A DNA stretch of 6,862 bases from JAAYKM01 sp964408155 (GCA_964408155.1 CAYOYJ010000127.1:1-6862), one strand, 5' to 3'. Numbered from the stretch's first letter, positions 1 to 5,946 are shown. Notes: generated from the letters alone by a model not told the origin. Numbers and translations are program-made.

Positions 1-318
1 CAGGAATTTTCCAGTGGTTCTATCCTTAATTATTTTGGAATTGAAAGTGGTTGTACAAATTTGAGATGTGCTCGCATATACAACATATCTGCTCTGGGGG
101 TGCTCTACGACACGGCAATCTGTTCGCACAAAATCCGGCCGCGTTGGGTCCATCGGCAGCATTGTACATCGATAATAAACCGTTGGAATGTGAAGAAAAT
201 AATCTGTTGTGGCATAGGGTCTCTTTTTTGTTATTTTGGCCTCTGCGTACGCATGCCCCCTTATCAAAGCATCACTAATCAAACCCACTTGTACTCGTTC
301 CGACAACGGTTCTCTGCC
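1..318 (-). CDS. Partial unidentified ORF, running off the left edge and abutting the IS
   Basis: On the minus strand the frame whose codons end at positions 318, 315, ... 3 is open for 106 codons to the window edge. I do not recognise the product. The translation has an ordinary protein composition, with segments such as RPYATTDYFLHIP and MDPTRPDFVRTD, and shows no signal peptide or membrane segment. The upstream side meets the CTAG at the left end of the insertion sequence. Rejoining the flanks across the IS puts an in-frame TAA (1918-1920) just upstream, so no long 5' part is lost; the best start is then a TTG at 304-306 preceded by an AGAGG about 10 nt away. The gene would then follow the exported-protein gene (stop at 1947) by about 50 bp as a fourth operon member. 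Third-position GC is much lower than in the gcv genes. The opposite strand is also open in the same register but gives a Cys-rich, unlikely protein. Coding status is uncertain. Confidence 0.45.
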
Positions 319-323
319 TCTAG

Positions 324-338
324 GAGTCTGTCGGACTT
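324..338 (+). repeat. Left terminal inverted repeat of the IS
   Basis: GAGTCTGTCGGACTT pairs with the right end with one mismatch. With the flanking TCTAG included, 19 of 20 positions (319-338 versus 1892-1911) are inverted copies. Just inside, TCGGA-CTTT-TCCGA (331-344) can form a 5-bp hairpin ahead of the transposase, a position where some elements block read-through transcription. Confidence 0.8.
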
Positions 339-390
339 TTCCGATGTAATGTGTTATAGATGCTCATCTTGAAATCAGGAGTACCAAGGG

Positions 391-1749
391 ATGAGCTCAA
401 AATTTATTCAATGTGATCGGAAGACGCCTTTCTTGCTTCCGCCGTCTATAGAAGAGTGGCTGCCTGACGGTCACCTTGCGCGGTTTGTGGTTGAGATTGT
501 GGGGCAGCTCAATCTTCGTTCTTTGAAAGATTCTTATGCTGGTCGGGGTTCACAGGCACACAGCCCGGTGATGCTGACAGCGCTTTTGTTTTACGGTTAT
601 GCGACGGGTATTTTCTCCAGTCGCAAACTGGAACGCAGCACGTATGATTCGGTGGCCTTCCGGTACATAGCGGCCAATACGCACCCGGATCATGACACGA
701 TTGCCGGCTTCCGGCGGCGGTTTTTGAAAGAACTTTCCGCGCTATTCGTCCAGATCCTGATGATTGCCGGCCGGATGGGCGTGCTCAAACTCGGGAAGGT
801 CAGTCTTGACGGCAGCAAGATCAAGGCGAATGCTTCCCGTCACAAGGCGCTGAGTTACGGCCACGCCTGCAAACAGGAGGCGCAGCTCAAAATCGAAGTC
901 GAAGAACTTCTTAAGAAGGCGGAAGCCGCAGACCGATCCGACCTTCCTGATGGACTGTCCATTCCCGAGGAGCTTGAGCGCCGGGAAAAGCGTCTGGAAG
1001 CCATAGCAGCGGCCAAGGCCGAAATCGAACGGCGTGCTACGGAGCGTCATGCCCGCGAGCAAGCCGCCTACGAAGAAAAGATGGCCCGGCGGATCAAGAA
1101 GGAGCAGGAGACCGGCAAGAAACCCCGCGGCAAACAGCCAAAGCCACCGACACCCGGTCCATGTTCCAAAGATCAGGTCAATCTGACCGATGAAGAATCC
1201 CGGATTATGCCTGTCTCCGGTGGTGGTTTCGAGCAGGGATACAATGTCCAGGCGGCCGCCGACATAACATCAAAACTCATCGTTTCCGCCCATGTGACCC
1301 AGCAGCCCAACGATAAGCAGGAAATTGAACCAACCCTGGAACACCTGGCGGCATTGCCCGAGGAACTTGGCACCATAACTGATCTGCTCGCCGACAACGG
1401 TTACTTCAGCGAGGAAAATGTCGCTGCCTGCGAAAAGCGTGAGTTGACTCCGTTTATCGCCGCCGGTCGGGAAGAGCACCATGAACCTCTTTGGGACCGA
1501 TTCCGGGAACCGCCGCCGCTGCCGGAGGGCGCAGTTGCCGTAACAAGAATGAAGCACCGGCTCAGGACAACGGCGGGAAAGGCCATCTACGCACTACGAA
1601 AGACAACGTCGGAACCGGTCTTCGGCATCATCAAGGCCGTCATGGGCTTCCGAAGTTTTTCGATGCGCGGTTTTGAGAAGGCGCAAGGGGAATGGAATCT
1701 TGTCTGCATCGCCTGGAACATCAAAAGGCTGTATGCCCTGGCCACATAG
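391..1749 (+). CDS. IS1182-family DDE transposase, full length (452 aa)
   Basis: Catalyses excision and insertion of the element that encloses it. The N-terminal part (about residues 15-110, PPSIEEWLPDGHLARFVVEI onward) matches the DUF772 region of IS1182/IS5-like transposases. A Lys/Glu/Arg-rich, probably coiled segment spans about 165-250. The RNase H-like catalytic core supplies a plausible DDE triad: D140 in VSLDGSKIKANAS, D335 in LLADNGYFSEEN, and E408 in SEPVFGIIKAVMGFRSF. The end WNLVCIAWNIKRL is typical of the family. The zinc-ribbon-like Cys cluster that many IS1182 transposases carry before the final Glu block is absent. The ATG is supported by AGGAG (377-381) 9 nt upstream. There is no internal stop or frameshift, so the enzyme is probably functional. 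A TATAGA at 355-360 could be a -10 element, but no good -35 accompanies it. Confidence 0.95.
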   Translation: MSSKFIQCDRKTPFLLPPSIEEWLPDGHLARFVVEIVGQLNLRSLKDSYAGRGSQAHSPVMLTALLFYGYATGIFSSRKLERSTYDSVAFRYIAANTHPDHDTIAGFRRRFLKELSALFVQILMIAGRMGVLKLGKVSLDGSKIKANASRHKALSYGHACKQEAQLKIEVEELLKKAEAADRSDLPDGLSIPEELERREKRLEAIAAAKAEIERRATERHAREQAAYEEKMARRIKKEQETGKKPRGKQPKPPTPGPCSKDQVNLTDEESRIMPVSGGGFEQGYNVQAAADITSKLIVSAHVTQQPNDKQEIEPTLEHLAALPEELGTITDLLADNGYFSEENVAACEKRELTPFIAAGREEHHEPLWDRFREPPPLPEGAVAVTRMKHRLRTTAGKAIYALRKTTSEPVFGIIKAVMGFRSFSMRGFEKAQGEWNLVCIAWNIKRLYALAT

Positions 1750-1891
1750 ATTGAGAAAGAACAGGGTTTCCCCGGGGGATAAAAGGGAATGTTCGGAATG
1801 CATCGGAGCATTAGACCGCCACGGATGCCAAATTCAATAAACCGAACAAAACAACCTCGGACTTTCACATCAATAAAGACCTGAATATGTC

Positions 1892-1906
1892 AAGTCAGAC
1901 AGACTC
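1892..1906 (-). repeat. Right terminal inverted repeat of the IS
   Basis: AAGTCAGACAGACTC is the inverted partner of 324-338 (14/15). It is followed at once by CTAG (1907-1910), which mirrors the CTAG at 320-323 on the other side of the element. Confidence 0.8.
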
Positions 1907-1946
1907 CTAGATCGTTTTTATTCAGAGTATCTTCTTAATTCCTCAA

Positions 1947-2690
1947 CTATTTCAGAATCTTGTTGGGGATTTTCCCGGGTACTTTCTTAACCGGCAGCTT
2001 GATCAGGAATGTGCCGCTCAGAGCTTTGTATTTTTCATCGGGGGTAAATACGCTCACCCGTAGCAGATTTTCGGCGGTCTCCTTGATCGGCCAGACGTAA
2101 CTGCCGGTGTTCGCCGTCGGGTAGGCGCCTGCTGCGGGTTTCCCGTCGGGCCAGCAGACCTGAAGCCAGATGGTAGGATAGTTGGCGATAACCGATTTGT
2201 CCCACTGGATTGTCATCGATGTGCCGCTGTAATAGACCTGACCTTGAACCGGATTGATGATCGGAATGGGTTTTTTAAGCATGGGAATGTTCTGGAATGT
2301 CCCGGTTGCGCTTCCTTCCTCTATGGTGAACGGTTCGCTGACCGCCCAACTGCCCACTTGGGGATTATAGGGTTTGTAGAAGTGGAGACGATAAGTGCCG
2401 GGCGTGGCATGAACGAGCCAGGTAGTGGAACCGGAAAAAACGTCTACTGTCTTGATTTCAGAAACCCAGTTCGGTGCGTTCATTGTTGAACTAGGGCGAG
2501 CCAGCCAAATTTCCATTTCTCTTTCCGACGAAAGATCTTCCAGAATGGTATAATCCCATTTAATTTGCATGATACTCGATTGCTTGAACGTTCCACCTTT
2601 AGGCTGCCGAATGGTCAATTCTCCGGCTAAGGCAGAGCCGCTAAAAGTGACCATCAAGACGATAATCATGACGAGTCCGAGTTTTTTCAT
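1947..2690 (-). CDS. Exported protein with two Kre9/KNH-like (Ig-like) repeats, 247 aa
   Basis: Residues 1-22 form a classic Sec signal peptide: MKK, a hydrophobic core, then SALA before G23. No lipobox Cys is present, so a soluble periplasmic or secreted protein is expected. The mature part is two related beta-rich units. Unit 1 (about 24-124) opens with LTIRQPKGGTFKQSSIMQIK and closes near SEPFTI. Unit 2 (about 143-231) opens with IINPVQGQVYYSGTSMTIQW and closes near SGTFLIK. The recurring pattern I-x-x-P-x-x-G followed by I-x-W resembles the Kre9/KNH (Ser-Thr-rich GPI-anchored family) fold found in bacterial surface proteins. The tail is basic (PVKKVPGKIPNKILK). Start at 2690 is chosen because GGAGGG (2695-2700) lies 4 nt upstream and the signal peptide begins there; a longer in-frame start at 2801 lies inside the upstream gene. 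It follows ybaK by 10 nt, so translational coupling is likely. The ligand is unknown. Confidence 0.8.
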   Translation of the reverse strand: MKKLGLVMIIVLMVTFSGSALAGELTIRQPKGGTFKQSSIMQIKWDYTILEDLSSEREMEIWLARPSSTMNAPNWVSEIKTVDVFSGSTTWLVHATPGTYRLHFYKPYNPQVGSWAVSEPFTIEEGSATGTFQNIPMLKKPIPIINPVQGQVYYSGTSMTIQWDKSVIANYPTIWLQVCWPDGKPAAGAYPTANTGSYVWPIKETAENLLRVSVFTPDEKYKALSGTFLIKLPVKKVPGKIPNKILK

Positions 2691-2700
2691 TTTACCCTCC

Positions 2701-3270
2701 CTATAATGTCTGTCCTGACAGTTTACTAAACTCCGCCCCCCTCGATTTGGATATCCCCGAAACACCGCTTGAGCCTTCATTGAAAGAGGATCTGGCCACA
2801 TTCACCGGCGCGGGCTTCAGCACCCGCACCAGGTCCGACGTGGCAATCTCCGCCAACAATCCCTTTTTGCCGGCATTGATCATGATCGCGGGAATGTCCA
2901 GGATCGTTTTCTCGATATAAACCGGCAGTTGCTTACGGGTGCCGAAAGGGGAGGTCCCCCCGACGACGTAACCCGTATGGCGGTTCGCCGTGGCGGGATC
3001 GCAGGGCTGAACCATTTTCACGCCCAAGGTCCGGGCCAGCTCCTTGGTCGACACCTCCCGATCCCCGTGCATGAGGATAATCAGGGGATTCTTCCGATCA
3101 TCCTCCATGATGAGGGTCTTGATCACCCCGTGCTCATCGACGCCCAACTCCCGGGAAGCGATCGCCGTTCCGCCCCGTTCTTCATATTTGTAAGGCCGAA
3201 GGGTAAAGGCAACCCCCTGCTCCCGGAAAACCCGGATGGCCGGAGTTACCGCTGCCGATTCCTTTGTCAT
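2701..3270 (-). CDS. ybaK: YbaK/EbsC-family aminoacyl-tRNA deacylase (Cys-tRNA(Pro)-type)
   Basis: Members of this family hydrolyse mischarged tRNAs in trans, classically Cys-tRNA(Pro), in the cytoplasm. The 189-aa product shows the expected landmarks: an N-terminal VFREQGVAFTLRPYKYEE strand, GVIKTLIM with K51 at the position of the conserved catalytic Lys, the loop GGTSPFG (104-110), and INAGKKGLLAEI (131-142). The domain ends near residue 155. The last ~33 residues (about 157-189, Ser/Gly-rich, SSFNEGSSGVSGISKSRG) exceed the usual ~155-165 aa length and look disordered. The stop is 10 nt before the next gene, and that gene's Shine-Dalgarno begins just after the TAG. The start is 13 nt after the upstream CMD gene; its own ribosome site is weak (only a short G run), which suggests coupling. 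Exact substrate among YbaK, ProXp-type and other relatives is not settled. Confidence 0.85.
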   Translation of the reverse strand: MTKESAAVTPAIRVFREQGVAFTLRPYKYEERGGTAIASRELGVDEHGVIKTLIMEDDRKNPLIILMHGDREVSTKELARTLGVKMVQPCDPATANRHTGYVVGGTSPFGTRKQLPVYIEKTILDIPAIMINAGKKGLLAEIATSDLVRVLKPAPVNVARSSFNEGSSGVSGISKSRGAEFSKLSGQTL

Positions 3271-3283
3271 GGTGAAACCCGAT

Positions 3284-3709
3284 CTATTTTTTCTTCGTTT
3301 TGGCTTTCTTCATCCTGGCCGCCCGGCGAAAACCTTCGGCCACGCCTTCACCCAGGGCCGCAATATTCACCTTGCCGTGTTCGTACGCCGAAAGATAGAC
3401 GACTTCGAGGATTTCTTCCTCCGTCGCCCCGGCGTTGACTGCACCCTGAATGTGGAAGATCAATCCCGGCCCGCACTGCATGGCCGCCAGCATCCCCACG
3501 AGAACCAACTCCCGGGTTTTCGGGTCCAGCACCCCGCGCTCCAGCGATTCGAGCAGAGGTTTATGGGTGAAATTCTTCAGAATATCCGGCATTTTGTCCG
3601 CATAGACCTGAAACACGCCCTTGATGTCCTCGATGTTACCGTCCCCCACCAGCTCCTGCCAGGAATCGAGCATCTCCCGCCCCGTTTTGGCCTTCTTCAT
3701 CAAATTCAT
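3284..3709 (-). CDS. Carboxymuconolactone decarboxylase (CMD/AhpD-like) family protein, 141 aa
   Basis: The all-helical CMD fold is evident from KTRELVLVGMLAAMQCGPGL followed by HIQGAVNAGATEEEILEVV (about residues 64-104), the family's helix-turn core. In peroxide-reducing AhpD-type members this reads C-x-x-C-x-x-x-H. Here C79 and H86 are kept but the second position is G82, so a CxxC disulfide is not possible and an AhpD-like thiol reductase role is unlikely. The C-terminus is Lys-rich (RMKKAKTKKK). Start at 3709 is chosen because a GGAG lies 7 nt upstream (about 3717-3720). A longer start at 3820 would fall at or before the predicted transcription start. It is the first gene of a three-gene minus-strand operon and is divergent from gcvT. 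Reaction and substrate are unknown. Confidence 0.85.
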   Translation of the reverse strand: MNLMKKAKTGREMLDSWQELVGDGNIEDIKGVFQVYADKMPDILKNFTHKPLLESLERGVLDPKTRELVLVGMLAAMQCGPGLIFHIQGAVNAGATEEEILEVVYLSAYEHGKVNIAALGEGVAEGFRRAARMKKAKTKKK

Positions 3710-3822
3710 GCATCCGCTCCTTTCACCTGCACCTGGAATTGACCCGTTTCGTTTTTCCGTCACCCGATAATACCTGCCTTCCCGCCGGGAAAGCACCGTT
3801 GATCTTCCCCCCGTGGGCATCG

Positions 3823-3851
3823 AATATAGGTGAATTGATTGAACATGTCAA
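3823..3851 (-). promoter_or_regulatory. Sigma-70 promoter of the CMD-ybaK-exported protein operon
   Basis: Read on the minus strand: TTGACA (3851-3846), a 17-bp spacer, TATATT (3828-3823). The -35 is a perfect match and the -10 matches 5 of 6. Transcription would begin near 3816, giving a leader of about 107 nt before the ATG at 3709. The -35 sits in TTGA-ACATG-TCAA (plus strand 3839-3851), a small dyad that could serve as an operator. The leader contains TTCCC-GGC-GGGAA (3791-3779), a short hairpin. Confidence 0.72.
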
Positions 3852-4037
3852 AGTGATTTGCATACACCGCAGGGACGTTAAACCCGAAACAGACCGTCGG
3901 ATTTTAGACCTTGAAATATGACTGTCCTTATAGTAATGCCAAACCTGTCGGGCGAATTTTCAGTTGCCACCACTGTGCCCGCCACGCCGCATGGCGAATC
4001 ATCTAATGCAGTGATTTATAGAGATTATTTAGAATTT

Positions 4038-4076
4038 CCCCGTTGATCCGAAAGGAACGTGGACGGGGTTTTCCCC
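4038..4076 (+). promoter_or_regulatory. Possible competing hairpins in the gcvT leader
   Basis: CCCCGT (4038-4043) can pair with ACGGGG (4063-4068), enclosing a TCC-GAAA-GGA tetraloop stem (4047-4056). The same GGGG (4065-4068) can instead pair with CCCC (4073-4076) across a TTTT loop. The two pairings are mutually exclusive, the geometry of a switching leader, but no U-run follows and no known riboswitch class is recognised. It lies about 90 nt upstream of the gcvT start. Whether it is transcribed is not known. Confidence 0.25.
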
Positions 4077-4166
4077 GGCAACTGCTTCTTGACAGCCATT
4101 TTACATCCGGACGGTACAGGATCCGGAAACCCGACGTCGACAAAACAAGGAGGTACCGCCAGACCC

Positions 4167-5261
4167 GTGAAAAAAACTCCCCTTTATGAACGCCACCTCG
4201 CCCTGGGGGCAACCATGACCGACTTCGGCGGCTGGACCATGCCCATCCAGTACACAGGCATTATTGAGGAACACAAAAGGACGCGGGAAGCAGCCGGTCT
4301 CTTTGACATCTGCCACATGGGGGAAATCGACGTCACCGGCCCGGACGCCTTCGACTTCCTGCAACGGCTGCTGACGCGAAATCTGGAAGGCCAGCAGATC
4401 GGCCAGTTGAAACTCAGCGTCCTGACCAATGACCAAGGGGGGACCCTCGACGATCTGACCTGTTACTTTCTGGGCGATCAACATTACCGTCTCGTGACAA
4501 ACGCCGGAACGAAAGACAAGGACCTCGCGTGGATCCAGGAAATGAAAATTAAAACCGGCTTCACCCAGGTCGAGGTCATTGATCGCTCCGACGCGATCGG
4601 AAAAATCGACCTGCAAGGCCCCAAATCAGCGGCTATCCTGCAGCCCCTGATTAAGGCTGATCTGTCCGGTTTGAAGTTCTACGCCTTCCTCTTTTCGACC
4701 GTGGGCGAAATCGAGGCCCTCATCTCCCGGAGCGGTTACACCGGCGAAGACGGCTTTGAAATCTACACCGACGCCGACCGGATCGCCGACGTCTGGGACC
4801 TGTTGCTGAAGGCCGGAACCAAAGAAGGCCTGGTACCTGTCGGCCTGGGCGCCCGGGATACCCTGCGCCTGGAATGCGGTATGATGCTCTACGGAAACGA
4901 TATCGACGAACACACCACGCCCTACGAGGCGGTTTACGGCTGGCTGGTGGACCTGAACAAACCCTTCATCGGCCGGGAAGCCCTGCAACATCAACAGGCG
5001 TCAGGTATCGGCAAAAAACTGGTCGGCTTTGAAATGATGGACAAGGGCATCGCCCGCCACGGCTACCGGGTCCTCAAGGAGGGGCAGGATGTCGGCGTCG
5101 TCACCTCCGGGACCTTCACCCCGACACTCAACCGGGCCATCGGCCTCGCCTTCGTGCCGCCGGGTATGAAGGAACCGGGCACGGAAATCGACATCGACAT
5201 CCGGAACCGGCCGACCCGCGCCCGGGTGGTCAAGATGCCCTTTTACAAGCGCCCGGGTTGA
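4167..5261 (+). CDS. gcvT: Aminomethyltransferase, glycine cleavage T-protein (364 aa)
   Basis: Transfers the methylene group from the aminomethyl-lipoyl arm of H-protein to tetrahydrofolate, releasing ammonia and 5,10-methylene-THF. The sequence has the full family layout: KKTPLYERHLALGATMTDFGGW at the start, LFDICHMGEI (45-54), GGTLDDLTCY (91-100) with D96 at the catalytic Asp position, SGYTGEDGFEIY (189-200) with the folate-site acid, GLGARDTLRLECGM (227-239), and the C-terminal barrel from TSGTFTPTLNRAIGLAFV to VVKMPFYKR. Its length is normal. The GTG at 4167 is chosen as start because homologues begin M-K-K-T-P-L-Y; AGGAGG (4148-4153) is upstream but 13 nt away, longer than ideal. A GTG at 4059 would add 36 residues with no family similarity. 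First gene of the gcv cluster, divergent from the CMD operon. Confidence 0.96.
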   Translation: MKKTPLYERHLALGATMTDFGGWTMPIQYTGIIEEHKRTREAAGLFDICHMGEIDVTGPDAFDFLQRLLTRNLEGQQIGQLKLSVLTNDQGGTLDDLTCYFLGDQHYRLVTNAGTKDKDLAWIQEMKIKTGFTQVEVIDRSDAIGKIDLQGPKSAAILQPLIKADLSGLKFYAFLFSTVGEIEALISRSGYTGEDGFEIYTDADRIADVWDLLLKAGTKEGLVPVGLGARDTLRLECGMMLYGNDIDEHTTPYEAVYGWLVDLNKPFIGREALQHQQASGIGKKLVGFEMMDKGIARHGYRVLKEGQDVGVVTSGTFTPTLNRAIGLAFVPPGMKEPGTEIDIDIRNRPTRARVVKMPFYKRPG

Positions 5262-5511
5262 TGAACGTGTTATAAAGATGGTCATTTCAATAAAATGAAA
5301 CGGCCCCTCCTTTTTTTCGCGATAAAGAACAATTGTTTCCTTGAGAATCTCCCCACCGATGGTGTAAATGATTTCTCGGAAACCTTCATAGGACATTTGC
5401 TTGCGAATTCTCTACCCCTTGCTGACGCTTGCATTTGACAACCTGTCAATTTCATTTGCGGTTTCCTTATAAGATCACCGCATCAAATTCAATGCCCACC
5501 AGGAGGAAGGT
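5262..5511. other. gcvT-gcvH intergenic gap (250 bp)
   Basis: The gap is unusually wide for genes of one complex. It is AT-richer than the flanking genes. It holds a weak AT hairpin TTTCA-ATAAAA-TGAAA (5285-5300), a T-run at 5311-5317 without a GC-rich stem before it (so no convincing terminator), and an inverted repeat at 5435-5449. A minus-strand frame starting at ATG 5396 is open through the gap and into gcvT antisense; its first ~45 residues look protein-like but I do not accept it as a gene. Confidence 0.6.
5435..5449. promoter_or_regulatory. Perfect inverted repeat TTGACA-ACC-TGTCAA upstream of gcvH (candidate operator)
   Basis: Two 6-bp arms are exact reverse complements around a 3-bp centre. 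The site lies 62 bp before the gcvH start and 18 bp ahead of TATAAG (5468-5473), which resembles a -10 element. The TTGACA arm matches the -35 consensus, but its spacing to TATAAG (27 bp) is too long and no better -10 lies 16-18 bp away. A regulator site affecting a separate gcvH transcript is possible; a chance repeat is also possible. Confidence 0.35.
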
Positions 5512-5919
5512 ATGGCAAAACCCAACCCGGATGACCGGCGTTACACCAAAGAACACGAATGGGCCCTCGACAACGGCAACGGCACGATCACCATGGGCAT
5601 CACCGACCACGCCCAGCATCTGTTGACGGATATCGTCTACGTGGAGCTGCCGGACATCGGAAAAAAGGTCAAGCAGATGGACCCGGTCACAGTCATCGAA
5701 TCGGTCAAATCCGTATCCGACATCTACTCCCCCGTCAGCGGGGAAGTCGTCGCCGTCAACGATATTCTTCAGGATAAACCTGAACTGGTCAATGAGGACG
5801 CCTTTGGCGAAGGCTGGATCGTCAAAATCGCCTTGTCCGATCCGGCGGAACTGGAGAGCCTCATGGACGCGTCCGCCTACACGGCCCTGATTTCCGCAGG
5901 AAAAGACGCGGCCCATTAA
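5512..5919 (+). CDS. gcvH: Glycine cleavage system H-protein (lipoyl carrier, 135 aa)
   Basis: Shuttles the aminomethyl group from P- to T-protein on a lipoyl-lysine arm and returns reduced to the L-protein. The N-terminal RRYTKEHEWALDNGNGTITM and GITDHAQHLLTDIVYVELPD (29-48) are diagnostic. The lipoylation site is K66 in VIESVKSVSDIYSPVSGEV. It is followed by VVAVNDILQDKPELVNEDAF and GEGWIVKI. Length is normal for the family. The start is set by the strong AGGAGGAAGG (5501-5510) directly upstream. The gene follows gcvT by 250 bp and precedes gcvPA by only 27 bp, so gcvH and gcvPA are almost certainly cotranscribed. Confidence 0.97.
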   Translation: MAKPNPDDRRYTKEHEWALDNGNGTITMGITDHAQHLLTDIVYVELPDIGKKVKQMDPVTVIESVKSVSDIYSPVSGEVVAVNDILQDKPELVNEDAFGEGWIVKIALSDPAELESLMDASAYTALISAGKDAAH

Positions 5920-5946
5920 ACAATAACCACATATTGGGGTGAACTC

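Larger units (their letters stand above)
324..1906 (+). mobile_element. IS1182-family insertion sequence, complete (about 1.58 kb)
   Basis: A single intact transposase gene is enclosed by inverted repeats. GAGTCTGTCGGACTT (324-338) matches the reverse complement of 1892-1906 (GAGTCTGTCTGACTT) at 14 of 15 positions. Both repeats are bordered outside by CTAG (320-323 and 1907-1910). Because CTAG is its own reverse complement, it could be a 4-bp target duplication or part of the repeats. The size fits IS1182 elements, which are usually about 1.3-1.95 kb with one orf. There are 52 noncoding bases inside the left repeat before the transposase start and about 140 between its stop and the right repeat; the latter contain a small AATGC/GCATT hairpin (about 1798-1813). 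The element lies convergent to the minus-strand operon on its right. Both ends and the orf look intact, so it may be active or recently inserted. Confidence 0.85.
3710..4166. other. Divergent intergenic region between the CMD operon and gcvT
   Basis: This 457-bp gap holds no convincing gene; the short frames across it lack ribosome sites and recognisable sequence. Its left part contains the minus-strand promoter. The middle (about 3860-4030) is AT-richer and contains a short CGCC-GCAT-GGCG hairpin (3985-3996). The right part (4038-4127) is rich in small inverted repeats and forms the gcvT leader. I searched by eye for the conserved glycine-riboswitch blocks and did not find them. No tRNA or other structured RNA was recognised. 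Confidence 0.6.

Noticed and set aside
1..372. Plus-strand frame open from the left edge to a TGA at 370-372
   Set aside because: It is the same codon register as the minus-strand frame read backwards, gives a Cys/His/Trp-rich unlikely protein, has no good ribosome site, and crosses the IS boundary.
2691..2801. Longer start at 2801 for the exported protein
   Set aside because: It would overlap the ybaK end and bury the signal peptide; the start at 2690 has GGAGGG 4 nt upstream and a proper signal sequence.
3710..3820. Longer start at 3820 for the CMD protein
   Set aside because: The added residues do not resemble the family and the predicted transcription start is near 3816; the start at 3709 has its own GGAG site.
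4089..4120. Possible gcvT promoter beginning with TTGACA at 4089-4094
   Set aside because: The -35 is perfect but no acceptable -10 lies 16-18 bp downstream; the nearest, TACAGG, is 20 bp away and matches poorly.
4059..4166. GTG start at 4059 for gcvT
   Set aside because: Adds 36 residues without similarity to T-proteins; family members begin at the residue encoded at 4167.
5301..5330. Rho-independent terminator after gcvT
   Set aside because: There is a T-run at 5311-5317, but no GC-rich stem directly before it.
5001..5396. Full minus-strand 131-aa ORF over the end of gcvT
   Set aside because: About two thirds is antisense to conserved gcvT codons and there is no clear ribosome site; only the non-overlapping first part is noted as a finding.
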